64,000 bases of DNA from Bacteroidia bacterium. Lineage in GTDB: Bacteria; Bacteroidota; Bacteroidia; JANWJV01. The first letter of the stretch is position 1, and every line of letters begins with the position of its first letter. This document shows positions 1 through 11,616 of this stretch, piece by piece. The position numbers and the translations under genes were made by a program. The stretch spans positions 1 to 64,000 of the forward strand of contig JANWJV010000124.1 in assembly GCA_025451785.1 (NCBI GenBank), in the 5' to 3' direction. The notes under the pieces were generated by a model. It searched no databases, was not told where the DNA came from, and saw nothing but the letters and a program-made list of their open reading frames with translations.

Positions 1-237
1 ACACAGGTGACTGTGACAGGCGATGGGAAGTCCTCAACGAAATACGACGCTGCGAACAGCATTCTCAAATTCATCTGGGTAGGAATGCAGGCCACCGAAA
101 CAACCATTACGCTTACTTATACAATTAAAGGCATTACGAACTTTAACGCTGCGTACCCTGGCGACTTCGCCTATGTTGAGAATAATGAGAAGAAGATCGT
201 GAGCATTAAGGCCGAAGATTGCCACCTGGGCAATTAA
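1..237 (+). CDS. C-terminal fragment of an unidentified protein (truncated by window start)
   Basis: Open frame continuous from base 1 to a stop at 235-237; only the C-terminus is visible and no family was recognised. Confidence 0.5.
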   Translation, partial: TQVTVTGDGKSSTKYDAANSILKFIWVGMQATETTITLTYTIKGITNFNAAYPGDFAYVENNEKKIVSIKAEDCHLGN

Positions 238-293
238 TTCTTATAATCCTGTATCTTTTCTCTAACTTTGGGATTATCCATATAAAAAGCTCC

Positions 294-1742
294 ATGAAAA
301 GACTCTCCCTGTTCCTCCTTGCTTGCGCTACCGGCGCTTTCAGCTTCGCGCAATGCTCCTTCAACGAAGGCAATTACCCGCCTCCTTACAATCAAACCGG
401 CAGTTATTCGCCTGGATATCTACTCGGTACAAAGCAGACAGTGGTGACGGGAGGCACGCTCACCGGCCTGGCCTTTAAAGGCATGGGAACGAACTCGGGT
501 ATTATGATGGCGCTCTATACCAATGTGAACAACGCGCCCGGTACACTCATTGCCTGGGGACAATCCACGGTAGGCACTGGTAACATAACAATTACTGTTA
601 CCTCTACTTCCGTAGGTCCCGGTGACTATTGGCTCATGGCCTGTTACCAGAATAGCGCAAACCACGTAGAGAAGACCACCAGTTCCTCTAAAACAGTTCA
701 TTATATTTCCCATAATTACGGCAATACACCTCCCAGCACTTTCGGTGCCGGCACTACTTACAACGGCCAGGATTTTAATTACTGGATGGTGTTCAGCGGC
801 CAGGTGAATATTACTGCATCTCAAACCAATATAAGCTGCAATGGCGGTGCCAACGGAATGGCTTCGGTGACTGCCAGCAGCGGTACCATTCCTTATACCT
901 ATAGCTGGTCTTCTGGCGGTGCCACCACGTCATCCATATCGAGCCTGAGCGGAGGCACCTATACCTGCACTGTTACCGATTCGAAAGGATGTACCAAGAC
1001 ACAAACGGTGAATGTGAGCGAGCCCGCTCCGATAAGTACCGCGGCTTCTGTTGACGCCAATGTATCTTGCTTCGGCGGAACGAATGGTTCGGCCAGTGTA
1101 AGTGCTAATGGCGGCACCGGCAGCTATACATACAGCTGGGCACCGGGCGGAGGAAGTACCGCTTTGTTGACCACACTGAGCGCCGGAACATATACATGCA
1201 CTGTTACCGATGCCAACGGTTGTACCAAAATGCAAACGGTAAGCATTACCGAACCTTCGCAGGTTCTTGCAATGGATACTGCAGCTACCATTTGCACAGG
1301 CAACAGCATTACGATCAACTCATCAGCTACAGGTGGCACGGGCAGCTATACCTATTCATGGAATCCCGGAGGTGCCACTACATCATCCATTACTGTTAAC
1401 CCAACGGCCACTACGATCTATACGCTTACCGTCACCGATGCCAACGGCTGTAGTTACCAGGCACAGGATTCGGTGGGTGTTGACCCCTGCGCGGGAATTA
1501 TTGACCGCTCCAACTCATCAGGTATTTCCGTTCATCCCAACCCAACCGCTTCGGGTCATTTTGTGGTAGAAATAAGCGGCGAAGGGAATATGCAGATAAT
1601 GAATACCCTTGGTGAAGTGATACTTACCGCTCCGATAAACAATAGGAAAGAAGCGGACATCTCTCATTTTGCGAAAGGAGTTTACTTTATAAGGATTGTT
1701 TCCGGAGATCGGCCCTCAACGATAGAATTGATCTATCATTAA
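294..1742 (+). CDS. Secreted SprB-repeat protein with T9SS type A C-terminal sorting domain
   Basis: Signal peptide MKRLSLFLLACATGAFSFAQ at 294 (listed ORF start 219 is too far upstream); repeats 'ISCNGGANGMASVTASSGTIPYTYSWSSGGATTSSISSLSGGTYTCTVTDSKGCT'; C-terminus 'VHPNPTASGHFVVEISGEGNMQIMNTLGEVI'. Confidence 0.85.
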   Translation: MKRLSLFLLACATGAFSFAQCSFNEGNYPPPYNQTGSYSPGYLLGTKQTVVTGGTLTGLAFKGMGTNSGIMMALYTNVNNAPGTLIAWGQSTVGTGNITITVTSTSVGPGDYWLMACYQNSANHVEKTTSSSKTVHYISHNYGNTPPSTFGAGTTYNGQDFNYWMVFSGQVNITASQTNISCNGGANGMASVTASSGTIPYTYSWSSGGATTSSISSLSGGTYTCTVTDSKGCTKTQTVNVSEPAPISTAASVDANVSCFGGTNGSASVSANGGTGSYTYSWAPGGGSTALLTTLSAGTYTCTVTDANGCTKMQTVSITEPSQVLAMDTAATICTGNSITINSSATGGTGSYTYSWNPGGATTSSITVNPTATTIYTLTVTDANGCSYQAQDSVGVDPCAGIIDRSNSSGISVHPNPTASGHFVVEISGEGNMQIMNTLGEVILTAPINNRKEADISHFAKGVYFIRIVSGDRPSTIELIYH

Positions 1743-3733
1743 CGAAGGCCTAGTTCCTTGAGGTAAGATTCCTCAACCTTATAACCAAGGCTGCCTGCTT
1801 TTTGCGCATCCGCTTGCGCGGCTGGTATATTTCCCAGCATCTTGTTTACCACCGAACGGTTGAAATAAGCATTGCCGTTATCAGGCTTCAGCTGGATGGC
1901 TCTATCGTAGTCCTTTAAGGCTGCTGCGTTATTGTTCATCCTGTTCAGCGCCAGGCCCCGGTAGAAATAATAATCAGGATTATTGGGATTGTACTTGATC
2001 AGCTCATCAAGATCGGCAATGGCATTGCCCGCCATATTGTTGTCGATCATCACATAGGCCCTGTTCTGCTTCGCCGACATAAGCCCGGGTTTCAACTTCA
2101 GCACATTGTTATAATCTTCAATGGCCTTGTCGAACTGCTTCATGATGCTGTAGGTGATGGCACGGTTAAAATAGGTTTGCTCATCAGTTTGGCTCAGTTC
2201 GATGGCCTTTGAATAATCGGCCAGCGCTTTTTCAAATTGTCCTTTGAGCCCGTAAATGTTCGCGCGGTTGGTGAATACCTTGGCATTGTTGGGGTTCATG
2301 GCGATGGAAACATTGAAATCTTCCAGGGCACGGTCGTATTCATTTTCGCCAACCACCTTTTCACCTTTGTCGTAACCGGCCTTGTTCACCAGGTAGCTGC
2401 CCCGGTTACGGTAGGGTTCGCTGTTGGGATATTTAGCGATGGCGTCTGTCCAAAGCGTATCGCTGTTCTTCCAAACCTTGCAACGCTCAAAAGTGAGATA
2501 AGCGCAAAGCGCGGCGCAAACAACGAGCAAGGGCAGGGCTGCCTGTTTCAGCAAGGCCAGCCGTTCGCTGCTCTGCTTTTTCAAAGCTTCGTATCCCATC
2601 GCGACCGGGAACAGCAATCCTATATAAGGAACATAAGAGTAACGGTCGGCCATGATCACTTGTCCTACCGAAACGAATTGCAGTACCAGCGCCACGGTAA
2701 CCACGTAAAAAGCGAAGCCGAATGCCAGGAGGCGGCTGCGTTTCATGCTTAACCATACGAGCACAAAAAGCCCAAGGGCGATCACCGGTGCCGCGTAATA
2801 GAGTATAGGAAGGCTCCCGTTCATCAGCACAGGATACGGATAGAAATTGCACAGGTTCAGCGGAAGGACCAACTGGAAGATATACATGATCAACCCGTAA
2901 GCGGCAAACATGAAACGCTGGAACAGTGTAAAGGTCTCGAACTTGGCGATGGCCTCCTGCGACTGGATGTTAGAAGCCAGGATGCCGAAAAGAATGGACA
3001 AAGCAAAGAAAGGCAGCTTCTCCAGGATCATCCGCTTGTCGATCTTCCGTTCCTTATAATAGTCGATGAGCAGCAACACCACAGGTAGCACCACCGCCAT
3101 GGCTTTAGAAAGGATGGACAGCAAGAACAGGGCAATGGCCGCGGTATAGAGTAACAGTTGTTTCCTGCCTTCGCTTTCAAGGTAACGCAGGTACACGATA
3201 AGCGAAGCCATGAAGAAAAAAGCATACAGCACATCCTTACGCTCCGAGATCCAGGCCACCGATTCAACGTGCATAGGATGAATGCCGAAGAACAGCGCCA
3301 CGATGGCGGCGACCTCTGTTCGCCTGCCGCTCAGCAAAAAGATGAACCAGAACACCAGCGCGGTGTTAAACAGGTGGAAGAGAAGATTGGTGAAGTGATA
3401 GGTATGCGCGCTGTACTCCGAAAAGTGATAGTCGATGGCCAGCGAAAGAATGGTAATGGGATGGTAGTTCAGCGAAACATGGTTGGCTGTGGAGAAGATC
3501 GAGCTCACATTATCGCCCGAAAGGCTCGTCACCAGCGGGTTCTCCGCCACATATACGTTATCGTCCCAATTGGTCCAGCCGTTGTTCAGCGAACCGGAAT
3601 AGCAAATGAAGGTGATGACAACGACAGCTGCCAGAAAATATAAATGCCTGCGCCCTTCCGTGGCCCTGCGCTTGTGCGCAGGCTTTTTAGGCGCCTGTTC
3701 TTTCGCCTTGTGTTGCTGCTGTTTCTTGCTCAC
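1739..3733 (-). CDS. Multi-TM protein with C-terminal TPR repeats; TMTC-like / GT-C-like putative glycosyltransferase
   Basis: N-terminal hydrophobic helices with '[15 protein letters not shown]' and '[25 protein letters not shown]', followed by about five TPR units ('[23 protein letters not shown]'). Confidence 0.75.
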   Translation of the reverse strand: MSKKQQQHKAKEQAPKKPAHKRRATEGRRHLYFLAAVVVITFICYSGSLNNGWTNWDDNVYVAENPLVTSLSGDNVSSIFSTANHVSLNYHPITILSLAIDYHFSEYSAHTYHFTNLLFHLFNTALVFWFIFLLSGRRTEVAAIVALFFGIHPMHVESVAWISERKDVLYAFFFMASLIVYLRYLESEGRKQLLLYTAAIALFLLSILSKAMAVVLPVVLLLIDYYKERKIDKRMILEKLPFFALSILFGILASNIQSQEAIAKFETFTLFQRFMFAAYGLIMYIFQLVLPLNLCNFYPYPVLMNGSLPILYYAAPVIALGLFVLVWLSMKRSRLLAFGFAFYVVTVALVLQFVSVGQVIMADRYSYVPYIGLLFPVAMGYEALKKQSSERLALLKQAALPLLVVCAALCAYLTFERCKVWKNSDTLWTDAIAKYPNSEPYRNRGSYLVNKAGYDKGEKVVGENEYDRALEDFNVSIAMNPNNAKVFTNRANIYGLKGQFEKALADYSKAIELSQTDEQTYFNRAITYSIMKQFDKAIEDYNNVLKLKPGLMSAKQNRAYVMIDNNMAGNAIADLDELIKYNPNNPDYYFYRGLALNRMNNNAAALKDYDRAIQLKPDNGNAYFNRSVVNKMLGNIPAAQADAQKAGSLGYKVEESYLKELGLR

Positions 3734-4431
3734 GATGGTTTTGAATCGATGATGCCGCCCTCTTCACAACGAATGGTGCGGGAAGGGAACTTCTGGAACA
3801 TCATCATGTCATGCGTTGCCATCAGCACCGCCCTGCCATTCTTGCTTATCTCCATCAGCAACGAAACGATGCCTTCGGAGGTCTCCGGGTCAAGGTTGCC
3901 GGTGGGTTCGTCGGCGAGGATCACTTCAGGATCGTTGAGCAATGCCCGCGCGATGGCCACCCGCTGCTGTTCGCCGCCGCTGAGCTCATGCGGCATCTTA
4001 AAACCCTTGGTGCCTAAACCTACTTTCTCCAACACATTCTGTATTCGCTCCTGGATCTTCGGCTTGTCCTTCCAGCCTGTTGCTTTAAGAACAAAGAGAA
4101 GGTTATCATTTACGCTGCGATCGGTAAGCAGCTGGAAATCCTGGAATACGATGCCGAGCTTGCGGCGCAGGTAAGGCACTTCCTTGCGCCTGATCTTGTT
4201 CAGCTGAAAGCCCGCGATACTCACATTGCCCTGGGTGAGGGGAAGGTCGGCATATAAGGTCTTTAGCAAACTGCTCTTGCCGCTGCCTGTCTTGCCCACC
4301 AGGTATACGAACTCTCCTTTCGAAATACCGATCGAAATATTCGCCAGCACCAGGTTGCTCTTCTGGAAAATGGAGATCTTGTCGATATTGATGATAGTAT
4401 CCAGCGCCAAGGCAGTGATTTTGACTGACAA
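3730..4431 (-). CDS. ftsE: ABC transporter ATP-binding protein, FtsE-like
   Basis: Walker A 'GKTGSGKSS', signature '[16 protein letters not shown]', Walker B '[12 protein letters not shown]'; overlaps the downstream gene by 4 bp; start codon appears to be TTG. Confidence 0.8.
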   Translation of the reverse strand: MSVKITALALDTIINIDKISIFQKSNLVLANISIGISKGEFVYLVGKTGSGKSSLLKTLYADLPLTQGNVSIAGFQLNKIRRKEVPYLRRKLGIVFQDFQLLTDRSVNDNLLFVLKATGWKDKPKIQERIQNVLEKVGLGTKGFKMPHELSGGEQQRVAIARALLNDPEVILADEPTGNLDPETSEGIVSLLMEISKNGRAVLMATHDMMMFQKFPSRTIRCEEGGIIDSKPS

Positions 4432-4573
4432 AGATAAATCATTTTGTCGCTGAAGGCGGTTTCACACCCTCGCGCGGACCGCAATAATTTCAACAATTAC
4501 GCGTTCATAACTTGTACTTAGGCTGCAGGAGGCATGGTGGGAACGTTACTACTTTTATCGATCAGTTTTTCTG

Positions 4574-7500
4574 ATGAAGATGCAGCGAAGTATAGCCCGG
4601 TTACTTGTATTTACAATGGTTTTCAGCCTTACGGCGAATGTTCTCTATTCGCAAAAGACGGTTGTTTATACCCATGAGGACGTCCCTTTTAAAGTGGGCT
4701 ACGATCTATTCCTGAAACAGAAATACGGTTCAGCGCAAAAGCAGTTCCGCGAAGTGATCGAAACACACGCGCCCAAGTCGGTGGTGAGGATCGACGCCGA
4801 ATATTACGCGGCACTTTGCGGCATCGAGCTCTTCAACAAAGACGCCGAGCTGCTGCTGAAGAACTTCATCATGGACCATCCCGAAAGTCCGCATGTGAAG
4901 AGCGCCTATTTCAACCTCGGAAAATACAACTATCGCAAAAAGAAGTTCAAGGATGCCATCGACTGGTTCAATAAGGTGGATGTGTATGACCTCAGCATGG
5001 AAGAACTTCCGGAATATTATTTCAAACGGGGTTACAGCTATTTCGAGGAGGGGCAGATGGAAAAGGCCTCTAAAGATTTCTTCGAGATAAAGGACGTTGA
5101 CACCCGCTATACACCTCCCGCTACCTATTACTATTCGCACATCGCTTATACCTGGAAGAACTACGAGACCGCGCTGGGCGGGTTCCTGAAGCTCACTAAG
5201 AACGAGACCTTTGGACCTGTGGTGCCTTATTACATCGCGCAGATCTATTACCTGCAAGGCCGCTACGATGAGGTGATCCGCTTCGCGCCACCCCTGCTCG
5301 ACTCCGCCAATACCCGCCGCGGCCCCGAGATCGCGCGTATCATCGGCGAATCGTATTTCAAGAACAAGCGCTACGCCGATGCCATCCCTTATCTCAAGAA
5401 ATATGAGAAGTCGGTAGCGGTGCTCTCCCGCGACGACAGCTACGAGCTCGGCTTCGCCTGCTACCAGGTGAAAGACTGCGACAACGCGGTGAACTACCTG
5501 CAGGGAGCAGTGTCGATGCAGCAGCCTGACGCGCTTACGCAGAATGCCTATTACCATATGGGCGACTGCTATGTGAAGCTCAGCAAGAAACCTTCGGCGC
5601 TCAGTGCCTTTTATTCCGCTTCACGCATCAGCGCCGATAAACAGGTGCAGGAAGACGCGTTGTTCAGTTACGCTAAACTGTGCTACGAGCTTGCGTACAA
5701 CCCTTACAATGAGGCGGTGAACGCATTCAAGAAATACATCGCCGAATATCCCAGCTCTCCCAGGGTAGATGAGGCCTTTGGGTATCTTACCAATGTGTAC
5801 CTAACTACCAAGAACTACCGCGAGGCGCTGGCTTCCATTGAAAGCATTCGTGTGCTGAGCCCCCAGCTGAAACCGGTGTACCAGCGCATCGCCTACAACC
5901 GCGCCGTAGAGTTCTATAATAACCAGCAGCTGGATTCGGCATTACGGCATTTCGACAAAGCACTGGTGTACTCCGTAGATAAAAGCCTGAGCTCGCTTTC
6001 TTATTACTGGAAAGCGGAAACATTCTACCGGCTCAAGCAATACGACAAGGCCATTGAGAACTATAAGGCCTTTGTATACGAACCGGGCGCTTTCAACCTG
6101 CCTCAGTTCAGTCTTACCAATTACTGCCTGGGCTATTGCTATTTCCAGAAGAAGGATTACGCGCAGGCGATCCTGTCGTTCCGGAAATACACCGGCAGCA
6201 AGACGAAAGAGGACGCGAAGAAGCTGAACGATGCCAACATCCGTATCGGCGACTCCTATTTCATGACAAAGGATTATCCCAACGCGGTGGATTTTTACGA
6301 CCAGGCGATCAAGATCAAACAGATAGATGTGGACTACGCGCTTTACCAGAAGTCGCTGGCCCTGGGTGTGCAACGTAAGAATGAGGCCAAGCTCGCCACG
6401 CTGCAGCAACTGCTTAACGACCATCCTGGTTCCAATTACACGGCTGCTACCAAGTTCGAGATCGCGAAGACCCACCTGATGAGCAGCGATTATGACAAGG
6501 CGCTGGCCTGGTACCAGAAGGTGATCAACGATCATCCCAATAGCAGTTATGTTAGCAAATCGCTGTTGCAAACAGGCGTAGTGCTACGCAATAAGAAGGA
6601 CGATGAGGCGGCCATCGCGCAGTTCAAGAAAGTAGTGAGCGGTTATCCCTGCGGACAGGAATCAAAGGAAGCGCTGGGGTTGCTGCGTTCCATGTATGTT
6701 GACAAAGGGGATATTAAAGAGTTCGAAGATTACATTAAGAATGCTCCCTGCGCCGACTTCTCAAAATCGCTTATGGATTCGAGCGCCTACGACGCGGCGA
6801 AGAACAGCTATTTCAAGAACGAGTGTGAGAAGGCCGTTGCGGGCTTCAACAACTATCTTCAGAAATACCCCAACGGGATATTTGCGCTGGAGGCCAATTA
6901 CTACCGCTCCGATTGTCAATACCGCTCCGGCAATTACCTGGGCGCTGCCGAAGGGTATAAGTACATCACCGGCAAGCCTAAGAACAAGTTCACTGAGACC
7001 TCGCTGCTGAACCTTGCCACAGGCTATTATAAGATGAAGAACTATACCGATGCCTGTACCTATTATAACCGGCTTGAGGGCCTGGCCGAATATCCCAAGA
7101 ACATCATGGAGGCCAGGATCGGGCAGATGCGCTGCAATTACCAGGGTAAGAACCACGCGCTGGCCATTCAGTACGGAAGGAATGTGCTTGCCACGGAGAA
7201 GATAACGCAGGAGATCTCTAACGAGGCGCATATTACTATCGCTCGCTCCTCGTACGAAAGCCAGGATATGGAAACAGCACTTGCCGAATTCAAGGCTACT
7301 GCTGCTGTTGCGAAGAGCGTATTGGGGGCAGAGGCCCGTTATTATGTGGCGCTCATCCACTACCAGAAAGGAAATTACAACGACTCCAAGAAGACAGTGT
7401 TCGACCTGGTGAACCTGGAACCTTCCGATCCTTACTGGATGACGAAAGGATTGATATTGCTCTCGGATATTTATGTGGCACTGAAAGATAATTTCCAGGC

Positions 7501-7729
7501 CAAGACAACGCTGCAATCGGTCATCGCGGATTCTGATATTCCCGAACTTGCCGCCGAAGCCAAAGCCAAGCTGGATGCGATCCTGCTCTCAGAAAAACCG
7601 CCGGAGCCCAAGCCGCAGGAGGACCTGAAGCTGGAGTTCAATAACAAGGATAGTAAATTGTTCCAGGAAGAGCCTGTGAAGACGGAGCCGGTGAAGGAAG
7701 AACCTAAAAAAGAGGAGGGACCGAAATGA
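4574..7729 (+). CDS. Large tetratricopeptide-repeat protein, probably periplasmic
   Basis: 1051 aa, signal peptide, many TPR units ('YYFKRGYSYFEEGQMEKA', 'ALAWYQKVINDHPNSSYVSKS'). Confidence 0.85.
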   Translation: MKMQRSIARLLVFTMVFSLTANVLYSQKTVVYTHEDVPFKVGYDLFLKQKYGSAQKQFREVIETHAPKSVVRIDAEYYAALCGIELFNKDAELLLKNFIMDHPESPHVKSAYFNLGKYNYRKKKFKDAIDWFNKVDVYDLSMEELPEYYFKRGYSYFEEGQMEKASKDFFEIKDVDTRYTPPATYYYSHIAYTWKNYETALGGFLKLTKNETFGPVVPYYIAQIYYLQGRYDEVIRFAPPLLDSANTRRGPEIARIIGESYFKNKRYADAIPYLKKYEKSVAVLSRDDSYELGFACYQVKDCDNAVNYLQGAVSMQQPDALTQNAYYHMGDCYVKLSKKPSALSAFYSASRISADKQVQEDALFSYAKLCYELAYNPYNEAVNAFKKYIAEYPSSPRVDEAFGYLTNVYLTTKNYREALASIESIRVLSPQLKPVYQRIAYNRAVEFYNNQQLDSALRHFDKALVYSVDKSLSSLSYYWKAETFYRLKQYDKAIENYKAFVYEPGAFNLPQFSLTNYCLGYCYFQKKDYAQAILSFRKYTGSKTKEDAKKLNDANIRIGDSYFMTKDYPNAVDFYDQAIKIKQIDVDYALYQKSLALGVQRKNEAKLATLQQLLNDHPGSNYTAATKFEIAKTHLMSSDYDKALAWYQKVINDHPNSSYVSKSLLQTGVVLRNKKDDEAAIAQFKKVVSGYPCGQESKEALGLLRSMYVDKGDIKEFEDYIKNAPCADFSKSLMDSSAYDAAKNSYFKNECEKAVAGFNNYLQKYPNGIFALEANYYRSDCQYRSGNYLGAAEGYKYITGKPKNKFTETSLLNLATGYYKMKNYTDACTYYNRLEGLAEYPKNIMEARIGQMRCNYQGKNHALAIQYGRNVLATEKITQEISNEAHITIARSSYESQDMETALAEFKATAAVAKSVLGAEARYYVALIHYQKGNYNDSKKTVFDLVNLEPSDPYWMTKGLILLSDIYVALKDNFQAKTTLQSVIADSDIPELAAEAKAKLDAILLSEKPPEPKPQEDLKLEFNNKDSKLFQEEPVKTEPVKEEPKKEEGPK

Positions 7730-9372
7730 GGATATTGTCAATAGTAGCAGTAGCAGTAGCAGGAAGCGGTACTTGTTTCGCGCAAAAGGCGTCGGCCGAT
7801 TCCTTTATGGTGATCAATAATTTTGTTCCCACTATTGCCGATGCGTACAAAATAGGGGAGAACCCTGTTTCGGTAGACTCGGTGTTGAGGAAGGCTCCTA
7901 TGAGCTACTCGATCTCTCCCAAGGTGGTGAATACCTCCTTCAGTGTAGAACCTATTAAGCCGGCGGTAATGGCCGGTGAGCCTTTAACAAAACTGTACCG
8001 CTCATTGCTCAAGGGCGGCTTCGGCACCTATACCAGCACTTACGGAGAATATTTCTTTAATAACCTGCGCTCTAAAGAACTGAACTGGGGAATGCACCTG
8101 AAGCATTTCAGCTCCACCGCTACCCTCGAAGATGTTGGCTTCAGCGGCTATAGCGATAATGTGGCAAGCATTTACGGTAAGAAGTTCCTGCGAAAGCATA
8201 CGCTGTGGGGTGAGACGGATTATACCCGCAACCTGCTGCACTATTATGGCTATGATGCCGCGCAAAATTCTATCAGCGACAAGGCCATTACGCGCCAGAT
8301 CTATTCCTTCATCGCGCCAAGGGCAGGCCTCATCAGTCATTATACCGATTCATCAAAAACAAATTACGATATCAGCATGGGTTATTCGCGTCTTGCCGAC
8401 CTTTACGAGGCCGTGGAAGACAATGTAAATGCTAAAGCCCTCTTCAGGACTTACGTAGAGCAGCAATTGCTTAAAGTAGGAGCGGAGATCGATTATTACC
8501 ATAACAAGAACAAGCTCGACACTCTTTCGAACACCATCCTCAACCTTTCGCCTTCGTTCATCGCCACCGGTCAGAAATGGAGGACCAGCCTGGGCGTTAC
8601 ACTTACGGCCGACGTGAACAAAGGCAACAGCCAGTTCCATTTCTATCCTTGTATCGATTTTAATTATGATATCATTGACAATGTGTTGGTGCCTTACGCG
8701 GGCATTACCGGCGGCTTGAAGAAGAACAGCCTGAAGAGCCTTACCGATGAGAACCCTTTCCTCGAAACCAATATCAAAACAGAGAACACCAGCAAGACCT
8801 TTGATGTTTACGGCGGCATCCGCGGCACGGTAGGCTCCTCGGTATTCTATAACGCGGGTATTTCGTACGCGGCGTATACCGACATGGCCTTTTTTACCAC
8901 CGACTTTGCCGCGCCGATCCTCGACAACAAGTTCATTCTTGTTTACGATAACGTGAAGCTCACCACCCTACGCGGCGACCTGCAGTACCAGGCCAATGAG
9001 AAACTGAAGCTGCTTGCGAGGGGAGAGTTGTTCAAGTACCATACAACAGGCATTGTATCGCAGGTATGGCACAAGCCCAATATGCAGCTTACTTTTTCGG
9101 GCAACTACAACCTGAAAGACAAGATAGTGCTGAAGGCGGATGTTTTTGTATTCGGAAAGCAGAGGGCTCAGGCGCCAGGTACAGGCGGCACCATCATTGC
9201 TCAGGAACTCAAGGCGATCACCGACGCAAACCTGGGACTTGAGTATCGTTATACCAAGCGCCTTTCGGCATGGGTGAACTTTAATAATCTCACCGCGCAG
9301 CGTTACCAGCGCTGGTATAATTATCCTTCCCAAAAGATCAATATTCTTTTTGGAATGAGTTACGCTTTTTAA
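7726..9372 (+). CDS. Outer-membrane beta-barrel protein (TonB-dependent-receptor-like barrel)
   Basis: Signal peptide; alternating amphipathic strands; C-terminus '...QKINILFGMSYAF' ending in F; ATGA overlap with upstream TPR gene. Confidence 0.7.
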   Translation: MRILSIVAVAVAGSGTCFAQKASADSFMVINNFVPTIADAYKIGENPVSVDSVLRKAPMSYSISPKVVNTSFSVEPIKPAVMAGEPLTKLYRSLLKGGFGTYTSTYGEYFFNNLRSKELNWGMHLKHFSSTATLEDVGFSGYSDNVASIYGKKFLRKHTLWGETDYTRNLLHYYGYDAAQNSISDKAITRQIYSFIAPRAGLISHYTDSSKTNYDISMGYSRLADLYEAVEDNVNAKALFRTYVEQQLLKVGAEIDYYHNKNKLDTLSNTILNLSPSFIATGQKWRTSLGVTLTADVNKGNSQFHFYPCIDFNYDIIDNVLVPYAGITGGLKKNSLKSLTDENPFLETNIKTENTSKTFDVYGGIRGTVGSSVFYNAGISYAAYTDMAFFTTDFAAPILDNKFILVYDNVKLTTLRGDLQYQANEKLKLLARGELFKYHTTGIVSQVWHKPNMQLTFSGNYNLKDKIVLKADVFVFGKQRAQAPGTGGTIIAQELKAITDANLGLEYRYTKRLSAWVNFNNLTAQRYQRWYNYPSQKINILFGMSYAF

Positions 9373-9527
9373 GCTTAAAAAAGCGGTAACAAAACCCTGT
9401 AAATCTCCAAATCCGCAGCCTTGTTTTTTATCAACAAATGTTGATAAAAACGGCCCTTTTCTAAAGGGATTCCGGCCCCTGGCACCCTCAAAATCTTATA
9501 TTTGTTAAGCTCTAAAAAACCGTATAA

Positions 9528-11513
<1,986 letters not shown>

Positions 11514-11570
11514 TTCCTCTTTCCTCCCCTTACAAGGGGAGGGCAGGGAGGGGTTTTCTCCAATAAAAAA

Positions 11571-11598
11571 CCCTGACGATATCGTCAGGGTTTTTTTT
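11571..11598. terminator. Intrinsic (bidirectional) terminator between gyrB and the collagen-like gene
   Basis: Perfect palindrome CCCTGACGAT|ATCGTCAGGG flanked by A-run and T-run. Confidence 0.8.
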
Positions 11599-11616
11599 AG
11601 TACTTAGCTGTCTTAA

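Noticed and set aside
4730-5557. 275-aa minus-strand ORF (also 5942..6571 and 6761..7516)
   Set aside because: Antisense shadows of the TPR gene, which has signal peptide and clear repeats on the + strand
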